Shown one piece after another: positions 39,860 to 51,400 of a DNA stretch of 64,000 nucleotides. Within the stretch, counting starts at the first letter, position 1, and each line of letters starts with the position of its first letter. The DNA is taken from NCBI RefSeq assembly GCF_020880995.1, contig NZ_JAJISD010000001.1, forward strand, positions 124,001 through 188,000, in the 5' to 3' direction. Both the position numbers and the translations under genes were made by a program. The DNA is from Reyranella aquatilis (lineage in GTDB: Bacteria > Pseudomonadota > Alphaproteobacteria > Reyranellales > Reyranellaceae). The notes under the pieces are model-generated. The model was not told where the DNA came from and ran no database searches. It worked only from the letters and a program-made list of their open reading frames with translations.

Positions 39860-41508
39860 CCGTCCCGTCGAACGACGAGCTGCTGTTCCTCGCCCTGGGC
39901 GGGGCCGGCGAGATCGGCATGAACCTCAATCTCTACGGCACGGCCGGCAAATGGCTGATGGTCGATCTCGGCATCGGCTTCGCCGACGGCACAATGGCTG
40001 GCGTCGAAGTGGTGATGCCGGATCCCGAGTTCATCGTCGAGCGCCGAAAGGATCTCGTGGGCATCGTCCTGACCCACGCCCATGAGGACCATCTCGGCGC
40101 TGTCGCCGACCTGTGGCCGCGACTCAAGGCGCCGGTCTATGCGACACCCTTCGCGGCCTCGGTGCTGAAGCGCAAGCTGATCGACGCCGGGCTGCGCGAC
40201 CAGGTGCCGGTCACGGAAATCCCGCTCGGCGGCAAGTTCGATCTCAGGCCGTTCGAGCTCGAGATGATCACCATGACGCATTCGATCCTCGAGCCGAACG
40301 CGCTGGCGATCCGCACCAAGTTCGGCACGGTCTTCCACACCGGCGACTGGAAGATCGATCCCGAGCCGCTCTTGGGCGACCTCACCGACGAAGCCATGCT
40401 GAAACGCATCGGCGACGAGGGGGCGCTTGCGATGGTGTGCGACAGCACCAACGTCTTCGTCGAGGGCGAGGCGGGCTCCGAGGCCCGCGTGCGGACGAAC
40501 CTCGAAAAGCTGGTCCGGGGGCACAAGGGCAGGGTGGCTGTGACCTGCTTTGCCTCCAACCTGGCGCGAGTGGAGAGCATCGCCCTCGCGGCGGTCGCGG
40601 CCGGACGTCATCCGGTCCTGTCGGGCCGGGCACTGAACCGCATGCTCGAAGCCGCCCAGGAATGCGGGTACTTGCTCGACTTCCCCGAGTGCGTTTCCGA
40701 GCAGCAGGCGGGCTACCTGCCGCGCGACAAGGTCCTGTTCATCTGTACCGGCAGCCAGGGGGAGCCGCGCGCGTCGATGTCCAAGCTCGCCGGCGGCGAG
40801 CACCGGGACCTCGTCCTGGAAGCGGGCGACACGGCGATCTTCTCGTCGCGCGTCATCCCGGGAAACGAACATTCGGTCGGGCGGCTCCAGAACGCCCTGA
40901 TGGCCCGCGGCGTGAAGGTGATCACCGATCGCGAGGCCGACATTCATGTGTCGGGCCATCCGGCGCGGGATGAACTGGTCCGCGTCTATCAGTGGGTCCG
41001 GCCGAAGATCGCGCTGCCGGTCCATGGCGAGGTCCGGCACATGATGGAGCATGCCGAACTCGCCCGCGCCTGCCAGGTGCCGGAGACGATCGTGGCCCCC
41101 AACGGGACCCTGGTGCGGCTGGCGCCCGGACCGGCCGAGATCATCGACCATGTCTTTTCCGGCCGGCTGGCGCGGGATGGCGACGGGCTGATCCCGCTCG
41201 ACGGCGAATCGCTGCGCGAGCGCCGCAAGCTCCTGTGGAACGGCGCCGCTGCAGCCACGCTGGTGGTCGACCGGAAGGGCAAGCCCCTGGCGCCGCCCAA
41301 GGTCTCGCTGCGGGGCATCGACGACAAGGACGGCGAGTTGGAAGAGGCCATCGTCGAGGCGCTTGACGGCATGCTGGCCGGTCTCAGGGCCTCTGAACGC
41401 TCGGACGACGGGCGCATCGAGGAGGCGGCGCGGCAGGCCGTGCGGCGCGTCGTGCGGGCGCACCTCGGCAAGAAGCCGTTGACGGACGTGCACATCGTCC
41501 GCATCTAA
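39856..41508 (+). CDS. rnj: Ribonuclease J
   Basis: The 550-residue metallo-beta-lactamase/beta-CASP nuclease has 5'-to-3' exonuclease and endonuclease activity in rRNA maturation and mRNA decay. The metal motif is LTHAHEDHLGAV (His74, His76, Asp78, His79), with Ala where a Gly is more common, followed by the later GDWKIDPEPL aspartate. The beta-CASP domain has CDSTNVF, FASNLARVESI and the C-terminal SGHPARDELVRVYQWVRPKIALPVHGE. Location after coaX is conserved in this class. Confidence 0.95.
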   Translation: MTVPSNDELLFLALGGAGEIGMNLNLYGTAGKWLMVDLGIGFADGTMAGVEVVMPDPEFIVERRKDLVGIVLTHAHEDHLGAVADLWPRLKAPVYATPFAASVLKRKLIDAGLRDQVPVTEIPLGGKFDLRPFELEMITMTHSILEPNALAIRTKFGTVFHTGDWKIDPEPLLGDLTDEAMLKRIGDEGALAMVCDSTNVFVEGEAGSEARVRTNLEKLVRGHKGRVAVTCFASNLARVESIALAAVAAGRHPVLSGRALNRMLEAAQECGYLLDFPECVSEQQAGYLPRDKVLFICTGSQGEPRASMSKLAGGEHRDLVLEAGDTAIFSSRVIPGNEHSVGRLQNALMARGVKVITDREADIHVSGHPARDELVRVYQWVRPKIALPVHGEVRHMMEHAELARACQVPETIVAPNGTLVRLAPGPAEIIDHVFSGRLARDGDGLIPLDGESLRERRKLLWNGAAAATLVVDRKGKPLAPPKVSLRGIDDKDGELEEAIVEALDGMLAGLRASERSDDGRIEEAARQAVRRVVRAHLGKKPLTDVHIVRI

Positions 41509-41532
41509 GGCGCGCAGCCGCTGGAGAAGACG

Positions 41533-41937
41533 ATGATCGGACGCCTCAACCACATCGCGATCGCCGTTCCGGACCTTGCCAAGGCCTCGGAACTGTACCG
41601 CTCCGTCATGGGAGCCAAGGTGAGTGCGCCCAAAGAGCAGCCCGCCCACGGCGTGACGGTCGTGTTCGTGGAACTGCCCAACACCAAGATCGAGCTGCTG
41701 CATCCGCTCGGCGAGAAGTCGCCGATTGCCAATTTCCTCGCGCGCAATGCCGACGGCGGCATCCATCACGTCTGCTACGAGGTCGAGGACATCTACGCCG
41801 CGCGCGACAAACTGAAATCGCAGGGTGCGCGCGTATTAGGCGACGGCGAGCCCAAGATCGGCGCGCACGACAAGCCCGTTCTCTTCCTGCATCCCAAGGA
41901 CTTCACCGGTACCCTGATCGAACTCGAACAGGTCTGA
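41533..41937 (+). CDS. mce: Methylmalonyl-CoA epimerase
   Basis: The 134-residue vicinal-oxygen-chelate protein interconverts (R)- and (S)-methylmalonyl-CoA in propionyl-CoA breakdown. Metal ligands are visible in GRLNHIAIAV (His7), IELLHPLGEKSPIANF, GGIHHVCYEVEDI and TLIELEQV (Glu). The SPIANFLARNADGGIHH stretch is characteristic of the epimerase branch rather than glyoxalase I. It sits 24 bp after RNase J and 12 bp before the DUF1467 gene. Confidence 0.93.
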   Translation: MIGRLNHIAIAVPDLAKASELYRSVMGAKVSAPKEQPAHGVTVVFVELPNTKIELLHPLGEKSPIANFLARNADGGIHHVCYEVEDIYAARDKLKSQGARVLGDGEPKIGAHDKPVLFLHPKDFTGTLIELEQV

Positions 41938-41949
41938 GGGAGCCGCGCC

Positions 41950-42195
41950 ATGGGCTTGGCCACAGGCGTCATGGTCTACTTCGTGATCTGGTGGACGATC
42001 CTGTTCTGCGTCCTGCCACTGGGCGTCCGCAAGGCCGCGAATCCCGGGAAGGGCGAGGAGAGAGGCGCTCCCGAGCGCCCGGAACTGCTGCGAAAGGCGG
42101 TCATAACGACGATCGTCGCGGGTGTGCTGTGGCTGGCCTTCTACGGCCTCCACCAGGCCGACGTGTTCAGCTTCCGGCGACTCGAGGGCTCCTGA
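41950..42195 (+). CDS. DUF1467 family membrane protein
   Basis: An 81-residue protein with two transmembrane helices (about residues 5-25 and 48-70). The first carries the family pattern VYFVIWWTILFCVLPLGVRK and is followed by a short charged loop. The function of DUF1467 is unknown. It is commonly found after mce and before proS in alphaproteobacteria. Here it ends the long nuo-led gene run; a terminator follows 24 bp later. Confidence 0.9.
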   Translation: MGLATGVMVYFVIWWTILFCVLPLGVRKAANPGKGEERGAPERPELLRKAVITTIVAGVLWLAFYGLHQADVFSFRRLEGS

Positions 42196-42219
42196 CACCC
42201 GGCCTGCGCCAAAAGGAAA

Positions 42220-42242
42220 ACGGCGGATCATCGATCCGCCGT
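42220..42242. terminator. Bidirectional rho-independent terminator
   Basis: ACGGCGGATC/GATCCGCCGT forms a perfect 10-bp stem with a 3-nt loop. Minus-strand transcripts leave through TTTTCCTTTT, a strong tail; plus-strand transcripts through CCCTTTAA, a weaker one. It separates the nuo-led run from the permease. Confidence 0.85.
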
Positions 42243-42441
42243 CCCTTTAACCCCCGAAACTCGTCGTAGGCGGCTTGAGCCGCTCTCCTCCCTAAACCCG
42301 GACAGTGCCCAAGGCTGAGGCTGTTTAGCGTGCCGCCAGCCGGTTGCCAAGACCTTTTCTTTCGATTGGTGGGGGTCGGGCAGAAGATTCTTTTTGCGAA
42401 GGTCGTTCGCGGACAAACAAATGTCCGCACCGTTTCGCTGA
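42243..42441 (-). other. 199-nt region between permease stop and terminator, possible structured RNA
   Basis: This stretch has no convincing protein. On the minus strand it contains a hairpin GCGGCT-CA-AGCCGC (around 42273-42286), a possible closing helix between ACCCCC (near 42370) and GGGGGT (near 42252), and ends in the strong terminator. It may be a long 3' untranslated region of the purine permease or an independent small RNA. I do not recognise it as 6S, SRP, tmRNA or RNase P RNA. Confidence 0.3.
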
Positions 42442-43734
42442 TCATCCGATGACCATGTATTTGATCACGAACAGGACAGCGAGAATTGCTACGGCGGGAT
42501 GTACATCTCGATATCGGCCTGCGGCAATCTTGATTCCGGCGTACGAGATGAAGCCGAAGGCGATGCCGTCGGCGATCGAAAAGGTGAAGGGCATCGTGAT
42601 GGCCGTGATCACCGCCGGCGCCGCTTCGGTGATGTCGTTCCACTCGACCTCGGTGAGACCGCGCGCCATCAGGCAGGCGACGTACAGCAAGGCGGGCGCG
42701 GTTGCGTAGGCGGGGATAGATCCGGCCAGCGGCGACAGGAACAGCGCGCCGAGAAACAGCACGCCGACGGCGAACGCCGTCAGCCCCGTGCGCCCCCCCG
42801 CATTGATGCCCGACGCGCTCTCGATGTAACTCGTCGTCGTGGATGTGCCGACGGCCGCGCCGATCATGGCCGCGGCGCTGTCCGAGATCAGCGCGCCGCG
42901 CAGCCGCGGGACGGTGCCGTCGGGCCGCATGAAGCCGCCGCGATGGGCCAGCGCGATCAGCGTGCCCGTGTTGTCGAAGAGATCGACGAACAGGAAGGCG
43001 AAGACCACCGTAACGAGGCCGACCTGCAGGGCACCCGCGAGATCCATCTGAAGGAAGACCGGCGCGATGGACGGCGGCGCCGAGAAGATCCCGGCAAACT
43101 TCTGCTGTCCCGCCAGGATGGAAATGACGGTGACGATCAAGATGCCGATGATCACGCCGCCCATGACGCGGCGATACTCCAGCGCGACGATGATGGCGAA
43201 GCCCAGCACGGCCATCACCACCGGCCAGCTCGTCATCTTGCCGTGCGCCACCAGCGTAGCGGGATTTCCGACCACGATCCCTGCATTCTTCATCGCGATG
43301 AGGGCAAGGAACAGTCCGATGCCGGCGGCGATCGCCATCTTCAGCGACTTGGGAATTGCATTGACGATCCATTCGCGGATCGGAAGCACGCTGATGATCA
43401 GGAAGATGATGCCGGAAATGAACACGCAGCCCAGCGCGACCTGCCAGCTGTGTCCCATGCCGCCGACCACGCCGAAGGCAAAGTAGGCGTTGAGCCCCAT
43501 GCCCGGTGCCAGCGCGATCGGGTAGTTGGCGAGGAAGGCCATAAGGAAGCAGCCGACCGCCGCCGCGACGCAGGTCGCGGCGAACACCGCCCCGAACGGC
43601 ATCTTGGCCTCGGCCAGGATCGAGGGATTGACGAAGATGATGTAGGCCATCGTCAGGAACGTCGTCAGGCCGGCCACCAGTTCGGTCCGGACGTTCGTTT
43701 CGTTGGCTTTCAGCTTGAAGAGTTGTTCGAGCAT
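42442..43734 (-). CDS. NCS2-family purine permease (AzgA/PbuG-like)
   Basis: The 430-residue inner-membrane transporter has about 12-13 hydrophobic helices. The signatures are TELVAGLTTFLTMAYIIFVNPSIL, ALAPGMGLNAYFAFGVVGGMG, FLFVDLFDNTGTLIALAHRGGF and the helix-10 motif GTSTTTSYIESASGINAGGRTGL. This is the AzgA/PbuG branch that imports hypoxanthine, guanine or adenine by proton symport. Specificity is not determinable. It lies alone on the minus strand and is divergent from proS. Confidence 0.93.
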   Translation of the reverse strand: MLEQLFKLKANETNVRTELVAGLTTFLTMAYIIFVNPSILAEAKMPFGAVFAATCVAAAVGCFLMAFLANYPIALAPGMGLNAYFAFGVVGGMGHSWQVALGCVFISGIIFLIISVLPIREWIVNAIPKSLKMAIAAGIGLFLALIAMKNAGIVVGNPATLVAHGKMTSWPVVMAVLGFAIIVALEYRRVMGGVIIGILIVTVISILAGQQKFAGIFSAPPSIAPVFLQMDLAGALQVGLVTVVFAFLFVDLFDNTGTLIALAHRGGFMRPDGTVPRLRGALISDSAAAMIGAAVGTSTTTSYIESASGINAGGRTGLTAFAVGVLFLGALFLSPLAGSIPAYATAPALLYVACLMARGLTEVEWNDITEAAPAVITAITMPFTFSIADGIAFGFISYAGIKIAAGRYRDVHPAVAILAVLFVIKYMVIG

Positions 43735-43886
43735 CGCGGTCCCCCTGTTGTCGCGCCCGGCATGCGGACAAGTGTGCGGGCATCGACTTGTGAAAAGCCA
43801 GCCGAACCGGCGCCGGTTTGCGTTTGGCCGGCCCGTTCCCTACAGTCCGCCGCCACCCCGAGACCCGGACCGAGGATCGATTCCGC

Positions 43887-45200
43887 ATGCGCATGAGCCA
43901 GTACTTTCTGCCGACGATGAAGGAGACTCCGTCGGAAGCGCAGATCGTTTCGCACCGGCTGATGCTGCGCGCCGGCCTCGTTCGCCAGACCAGCGCCGGC
44001 ATCTATGCCTGGCTGCCGCTCGGCCTTCGCGTCCTGCGCAACATCGAGCGGGTCGTACGGGAGGAGCAGGACGCAGCCGGCGCCCAGGAAGTGCTGATGC
44101 CGACCATCCAGTCGGCCGACCTGTGGCGCGAGAGCGGCCGCTACGACGCCTACGGGCCCGAGATGCTTCGCATCAAGGACCGGCATGACCGTGAGATGCT
44201 CTACGGGCCGACCAACGAGGAGATGATCACCGTGCTCTTCCGCGAGGGCGTGAAGAGCTATCGCGACCTGCCGAAGAACCTCTATCACATCCAGTGGAAG
44301 TTCCGGGACGAGGTCCGCCCGCGCTTCGGCGTGATGCGCGGGCGCGAGTTCCTGATGAAGGACAACTACTCGTTCGACATCGACAAGGCCGGCGCCATCC
44401 ATTCCTACAACCGGATGTTCGTGGCGTACCTGCGCACCTTCGCCCGCATGGGGCTGAAGGCGATTCCGATGCGCGCGGACACCGGGCCGATCGGCGGCGA
44501 CCTCAGCCACGAGTTCATCATCCTGGCCGAGACCGGCGAGAGCGCCGTGTTCTGCCACAAGGGCCTGGTCGACAAGGACATCCTCAGCCGCAAGATCGAC
44601 TATTCGGCGGACCTGCAGGGCATCGTGAACGAGTGGACGTCGCTCTACGCCGCGACCGACGAGATGCACGACGCCAAGGCCTTCGAGGCACTGCCCGAGG
44701 GCGAGCGACTGGCGGCGCGCGGCATCGAGGTCGGCCACATCTTCTATTTCGGCACCAAGTACTCCAAGCCGATGAACGCGGTGGTCGCCGGCCCGGGCGG
44801 TGAGCAGATCACGGTCGAGATGGGCTCCTACGGCATCGGAGTCTCGCGCCTGGTCGGCGGCATCATCGAAGCGAGCCACGACGACGCCGGAATCGTCTGG
44901 CCCGACGAGGTGGCGCCCTTCAAGGTGGCGATCGTCAACCTGAAGCCGGACGACGGTGCCGTCGGCGGGGCCTGCCAGAAGCTCTACGAGGCGCTCGGCG
45001 CCAAGGGCGTTTCGGTGCTGCACGACGATCGCGACATGCGTCCGGGCGGCAAGTTCGCCGACATGGACCTGATCGGCATTCCCTGGCAGGTCATCGTCGG
45101 CCCCAAGGGCCTGGCCTCGGGCAAGGTCGAGGTCAAGAACCGCAGGACCGGCGCCCGCGAGGAAATGGCACCCGAGCAGGTTCTCGCGCGGTTCGGCTGA
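43887..45200 (+). CDS. proS: Prolyl-tRNA synthetase (short alphaproteobacterial type)
   Basis: The 437-residue class II synthetase charges tRNA-Pro. Motif 1 is around [21 protein letters not shown], motif 2 is [26 protein letters not shown] and motif 3 is [15 protein letters not shown]; a C-terminal anticodon-binding domain follows ([11 protein letters not shown] to [16 protein letters not shown]). The editing INS domain between motifs 2 and 3 is lacking, as usual in alphaproteobacterial ProRS. The ATG at 43887 (or 43893) starts the homologous region. Confidence 0.97.
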   Translation: MRMSQYFLPTMKETPSEAQIVSHRLMLRAGLVRQTSAGIYAWLPLGLRVLRNIERVVREEQDAAGAQEVLMPTIQSADLWRESGRYDAYGPEMLRIKDRHDREMLYGPTNEEMITVLFREGVKSYRDLPKNLYHIQWKFRDEVRPRFGVMRGREFLMKDNYSFDIDKAGAIHSYNRMFVAYLRTFARMGLKAIPMRADTGPIGGDLSHEFIILAETGESAVFCHKGLVDKDILSRKIDYSADLQGIVNEWTSLYAATDEMHDAKAFEALPEGERLAARGIEVGHIFYFGTKYSKPMNAVVAGPGGEQITVEMGSYGIGVSRLVGGIIEASHDDAGIVWPDEVAPFKVAIVNLKPDDGAVGGACQKLYEALGAKGVSVLHDDRDMRPGGKFADMDLIGIPWQVIVGPKGLASGKVEVKNRRTGAREEMAPEQVLARFG

Positions 45201-45219
45201 ACGGGGAGCAGGCTCTCAC

Positions 45220-46530
45220 ATGGGCTCCGCCGTCGAGCGCCTGATCGCCTTCCGCTATCTGCGGGCGCGCCGCGACGAGGGGTTCATCTCTGTCATCGCC
45301 GGCTTTTCGCTGATCGGCATCACGCTGGGCGTGGGGACGCTGATCGTCGTCATGTCGGTGATGAACGGCTTCCGGGTCGAGATGCTGGCCCAGATGTCGA
45401 GCATCAGCGGGCAGCTGGGGGTCCAGTCCAACCGCGGCGCCCTCGAGCCGACGCCCGATCTCCTGACGCGCATGGCGGCGGTACCGGGCGTCGCATCGGC
45501 CACGCCGACGGCCGAGGGCAACCTCATGGCGGTTGCGGGCGATCGCGTGCGCGGAGTCGTGCTGCGCGGGATGCGTCCCGATGATCTGCGCAATCGCGCG
45601 CCGCTCGCATCGGCGATCGAGGGCACGCCCGAAAGCCGCGAGCGCTACCGGGCACTGTGCAAGGTGGAGGGCGACAAGCCGATCGACTGGGGAACCCTCA
45701 AGGGCTTCGGCGACGACTTCTCGGTGGTGATCGGCCGGCGTCTCGCCGAACTGATGAATCTCAAAGTCGGTGACCGTCTGCAGCTCGTGTCGCCCGTCTC
45801 CGTGGCTACCCCGCTCGGCGTCATGCCGCGTTCCGCTGCGGTGAAGGTCGCGGCGATTTTCTGCACGGGCATGTACGACTACGATTCCAACTTCATCTAT
45901 GCGCCGCTGCAGGATGCGCAGCACATGCTGAATCTCGGCCCCAACGTCACCGGCATCGAGGTATTCGTCGCCGGCAAGGGCTCGACCGACGCGACGCGCC
46001 GGCTGCTTATGCAGGCGGTGGGATCGGAAGGCTGGGTCTTCGACTGGTTCCAGGCCAATGCCGGCTTCTTCTCGGCAGTCGTCGCCCAGACCAACATGAT
46101 CTTCCTGGTGCTGACGATGATCGTCATCGTGGCGGCCTTCAACATCGTGTCCAGCCTGGTCATGCTGGTCCGCACCAAGACCGCCGACATCGCCATCCTG
46201 CGCACCATGGGCGCCAGCCGCGCCGCGATCATGCGGATCTTTCTGCTGGACGGGTTGGCGATCGGCGGCGCCGGCACCGTCCTTGGGGTTGTGCTCGGAC
46301 TTGCCTTCGCCCGCAACATCGAGGCGATCCGGCAGTGGCTTCAACGGACCTTCGATATCGTGCTGTTCGACCAGACGCTCTACCTGCTGGCCGAATTGCC
46401 GTCGCAGATCGAATGGAGCGAGGTCGCGGGCATCGCGGCCATGGCGCTGGTTTTCGCTCTTCTGGCCTCGCTGTATCCCGCGGCGCGCGCGGCGCGCCTC
46501 GATCCGGTCGAGGGGCTGCGCCGTGAGTGA
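45220..46530 (+). CDS. Lipoprotein-releasing ABC transporter permease, LolC/LolE family (copy 1)
   Basis: The 436-residue permease extracts outer-membrane lipoproteins from the inner membrane. It has the four-helix MacB/LolC topology: helix 1 near residues 20-45 (GFSLIGITLGVGTLIVVMSVMNGF), a large periplasmic domain, then three helices from about 280 ([53 protein letters not shown]). The FNIVSSL and ILRTMGAS motifs define LolC/E. It overlaps the second permease by 8 bp. Which copy corresponds to LolC and which to LolE is unclear. Confidence 0.93.
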   Translation: MGSAVERLIAFRYLRARRDEGFISVIAGFSLIGITLGVGTLIVVMSVMNGFRVEMLAQMSSISGQLGVQSNRGALEPTPDLLTRMAAVPGVASATPTAEGNLMAVAGDRVRGVVLRGMRPDDLRNRAPLASAIEGTPESRERYRALCKVEGDKPIDWGTLKGFGDDFSVVIGRRLAELMNLKVGDRLQLVSPVSVATPLGVMPRSAAVKVAAIFCTGMYDYDSNFIYAPLQDAQHMLNLGPNVTGIEVFVAGKGSTDATRRLLMQAVGSEGWVFDWFQANAGFFSAVVAQTNMIFLVLTMIVIVAAFNIVSSLVMLVRTKTADIAILRTMGASRAAIMRIFLLDGLAIGGAGTVLGVVLGLAFARNIEAIRQWLQRTFDIVLFDQTLYLLAELPSQIEWSEVAGIAAMALVFALLASLYPAARAARLDPVEGLRRE

Positions 46531-47774
46531 ACGGGCGCCCACCGTCGAGCGCTGGCTCGCCTGGCGCTACCTCGCCACGCGCCAGCGCGAGGGATTCGTG
46601 TCCTTCATCGCCATGTTCTCGCTGATCGGGGTGGCACTGGGCGTGGGAACGCTCATCGCCGTTCTTTCGGTGATGGGCGGCTTCCGCGAGCAGCTGCTGG
46701 GCCGGATCATCGGCATGAACGGCCATGTTATCGTCGCGGCACGGGGCGGTCTCCTGCAGGCCACTCCTGAACTGCTCGCCAGGCTCAAGCAGGTTCCCGG
46801 GGTCGAAGCAGTGCGACTCACCCTGGAACGGCAGGCACTGGTCACGGGACATGGCCAGACCCGCGGGGCGCAGCTTCGCGGCGTGCGGCGCGCGGATCTC
46901 CTTGATCGCGAGATCGTCGTCCGCAACATCATCTTCGGCGACCTCGCGGAGTTCGGGCCCAAGCCCGGCCTGGTGATCGGCGAACGGCTGCGCCAGCAGA
47001 TGCAGGTTCGCGTGGGCGAGCCGCTCACCGTGGTGACCCACCAGTTGAACGAGAGCGGCACGATTGCGCCGCGCTACACCGACTACGACATCCTCGCGAG
47101 CTTCCTGACCCGGCGTTACGAGTTCGACAGCACCCTGGTCTTCGTCCCGCTGGAGGTGCTGCAGGAGAACCTCGAGTACGCCAAGGACACGGTGAGCTCG
47201 ATCGACCTGTTCCTGAAGGATCCCCAGGCCGCCCCGCGGGTGGCGCAGGAACTGCGTCAGTCGCTCGGGCGGGAGGATCTCCGCGTCTCGCACTGGCTCG
47301 GCCTCAACGCCCGGTTCGTCGGGGCGCTGCAGGTCGAACGCGTGATGATGTTCATCATCCTGACCCTGATCGTGGTGGTCGCCGCCATGAACGTGGTGGC
47401 GAGCTTCACAATGCTGGTTCGCGTGAAGCGCGGCAGCATCGCCATCCTCCGCACCATGGGAGCTGGGCCGGGTACGATCGTTCGCGCGTTTTTCATGGCC
47501 GCCGCCGCGGTCGGCGTCGTCGGCACGGCGATCGGGGCCGCGCTCGGTCTGCTGCTCTGCGCCAACATGCCGGCGATCGGTCGCGCGCTGGCCAGCGTCA
47601 CGGGGGGCTCCGGCACCGCCGGTGCCGAGGTCGATTTCATCACCTCCATGCCGGTGCGCGTCGACCCGACCGAGGTGGCCTTCATCATCGCCGTCGCGAT
47701 CGTGCTCTCGCTCGTCGCCGCGGCCTATCCGGCGTGGCGCGCCACCCGGGTCGAACCGGTCGAAGGATTGCGAC

Positions 47775-47782
<8 letters not shown>
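46523..47782 (+). CDS. Lipoprotein-releasing ABC transporter permease, LolC/LolE family (copy 2)
   Basis: The 419-residue second permease shares the family motifs [34 protein letters not shown] and [43 protein letters not shown]. The GTG at 46523 overlaps the end of copy 1. Together the two could make a LolC-LolE heterodimer with LolD, whose gene overlaps by 8 bp (47775-47782). Many alphaproteobacteria encode one LolC/E-type protein here, so a pair is notable but not rare. Confidence 0.93.
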
Positions 47783-48458
<676 letters not shown>

Positions 48459-48489
48459 CAGTCCACAGGCCGCGGCGCGATGATGGCCC

Positions 48490-51400
48490 GTGGCCATCGC
48501 TGATTTCATCCATCTGAAGGTTCGTTCCGCCTACTCGCTCACCGAGGGGGCGAACAAGGTCGACAAGGTCGTCTCGCTCGCCAAGGGCGAGGCGATGCCG
48601 GCGGTTGCCGTCACCGATCGCAACAACCTCTTCGGCGCGCTGGAATTCTCGCAGTACGCCTCGAAGGCCGGCATACAGCCGATCGTCGGCTGCGATCTCG
48701 GTATCCGGCGCGAGGAGGAGGGCGGCGTTGCCACGACGAACAAGCTGCCGACTGTCGATTGGCTGACCCTGCTGGTCCAGAGCGAGGAGGGCTACGTCAA
48801 CCTGATGCGGCTGGTGAGCCGGGCCCATCTCGAATTCAAGATGGGATCTGTCGCCGCTCTGCCGATGTCGGAGCTGGAAGGCTCGACCGCGGGGCTGATC
48901 GCGCTGACCGGTAGCGCGGGCAGCGCCGTCGGGCGGCTGCTGGCGGCGGGCCAGACGCCGGCGGCGGCGCACATGCTCGACCGGCTGCAACGGTTGTTCG
49001 ACGGCAGGCTCTACCTGGAACTGCAGCGTCACGGCGAGGACGCCGAGCGCCGCATCGAGGCGCCGCTCATCGATCTCGCCTACGAGCGCAACCTGCCGCT
49101 GGTCGCAACCAACGACGCGCACTTCCCGAAAAAATCGATGTACGAGGCGCACGACGTGCTGCTCTGCATCGAGCAGGGCGCGCATATCGACGATCCCAAC
49201 CGGCGTCGCCTGACGCCCGAACACTATTTCAAGTCGGCCGCCGAGATGCGCGCCCTGTTCGCCGACATTCCCGAGGCCTGCGACAACACCCTGGTGATAG
49301 CCCAGCGCTGCGCCTACATGCCCGCGCCGCGCAAGCCGATCCTGCCGCGCTATACGAAGCTCGAGGGCCGCACCGAAGGCGAGGCGCTGCGCGACCTGGC
49401 CAAGACCGGTCTCGATGAGCTGCAGAAGCTCGGGCGCCTGGCCGACGGGATCGGCATCGACAAGTATGAAGCCCGGCTGACCTACGAGCTCGACATGATC
49501 GAGAAGATGGGGTTCGCGGGCTACTTCCTGATCGTGGCCGACTTTATCCAGTGGGCCAAGGACAACGACGTGCCGGTCGGTCCCGGCCGCGGTTCGGGTG
49601 CGGGCTCGCTGGTCGCCTGGTCGCTCAAGATCACCGACCTTGACCCGCTGCGCTGGGGCCTGCTGTTCGAGCGCTTCCTCAACCCCGAACGCGTGTCGAT
49701 GCCCGACTTCGACATCGACTTCTGCCAGGACAAGCGCGACCGCGTCATCCGCTACGTGCGCGACGAGTACGGCCACGACCGGGTCGCCGCGATCATCACC
49801 TTCGGCAAGCTGCAGGCCCGCGCGGTGCTGCGCGACGTCGGCCGCGTGCTGGGCATGCCTTACGGGCAGGTCGACAGGATCTGCAAGCTGGTGCCGAACA
49901 ACCCGGCCAATCCGGTGACGCTGGCGAAGGCGCTGGAGACCGAGGAGCTGCTGAAGGAACAGTACAACGCGGACGAGGAGATCAAGCGACTGATCGATCT
50001 CGCGCTGCAGCTCGAGGGGCTGTTCCGCAACGCCTCGACCCATGCTGCCGGCGTGGTGATCGGAGACCGGCCGCTCGACCAGCTGGTGCCGCTGTTCCGG
50101 GATACCGACAGCAAGGAATCGCTTCCTGCAACCCAGTTCAATATGAAATGGGTCGAGCCGGCGGGCTTGGTGAAGTTCGACTTCCTCGGCCTGAAGACTC
50201 TGACGGTGATCGAGAAGGCTTGCGACTTCATCGGCCAAGACCGCATCGATATCGCGAAACTGCCGCTCGACGACAGAAAGACCTTCGAGCTGCTCGCCCG
50301 GGGCGACGGATCGGGGGTGTTCCAGCTCGAAGGCAACGGCATGCGCGATGTGCTGCGCAAGATGAAGCCCGACCGCTTCGAGGACATCATTGCCGTGGTG
50401 GCGCTCTACCGCCCCGGCCCGATGGAGAACATCCCGAGCTACATCAAGCGCAAGCATGGCGAGGAGGAGCCGGATTACCTGCATCCGTTGCTGGAAGGGA
50501 TCCTGAAGGAAACCTACGGCATCATGATCTACCAGGAGCAGGTCATGCAGATCGCGCAGGTGCTGAGCGGCTACTCGCTGGGCGGCGCTGACCTGCTGCG
50601 TCGCGCCATGGGCAAGAAGATCCAGGCGGAGATGGACGCCCAGCGGGCGCTCTTCGTCGAGGGCGCCGAGAAGAACAACGTGAAGGCGGACAAGGCCTCG
50701 TCGATCTTCGATCAGGTCAACAAGTTCGCGGGTTACGGCTTCAACAAGTCCCACGCCGCAGCTTACGCGCTGGTCTGCTACCAGACCGCCTATCTCAAGG
50801 CCAACCATCCGGTCGAGTTCTTCGCCGCCACGATGACCCTCGACATGGGCAACGTGGAAAAGCTCAACGGCTATCGCCGCGACCTCGACAAGATCAATGT
50901 CGAGTTGCTGCCGCCCGACGTGAACAAGTCCACGGCCGAGTTCACCGTCGAGCAGACCGCGGACGGCAAGAAGGCGATCCGGTATGCGCTGGCGGCCATC
51001 AAGGGCGTCGGCAAGGAGGCGATGACGCGCCTCACCGAGGAGCGAGAGGCCAACGGCCCCTTCAAGGACCTGTTCGACTTCGCCGAACGGCTCGACCAGC
51101 GCGTGCTGAACAAGCGGCTGCTGGAGAGCCTCGTGAAGGCAGGCGCCTTCGACACGCTGAACAAGAACCGGGCGCAGACCTTTGCCGCCGTGGAGGCGCT
51201 GACGCGGCATTCGCAGGCGACGCACGAGTCGCGCGGCAGCAACCAGAACAACCTGTTCGGCGACGACACCGCCCAGCGCCGTCCGCAATTGCCCAAGGTG
51301 CCGGACTGGGCGCCGATGGAGCGGCTGCAGAATGAGTTTGCCGCCATCGGTTTCTACCTCTCGTCGCACCCGCTGGCGTCCTACGAGCGCAGCCTGCAGC

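Noticed and set aside
42228..42416. 62-codon minus-strand frame behind the purine permease
   Set aside because: It overlaps the terminator stem and has no ribosome binding site or recognisable composition; a structured RNA or untranslated region is more likely.
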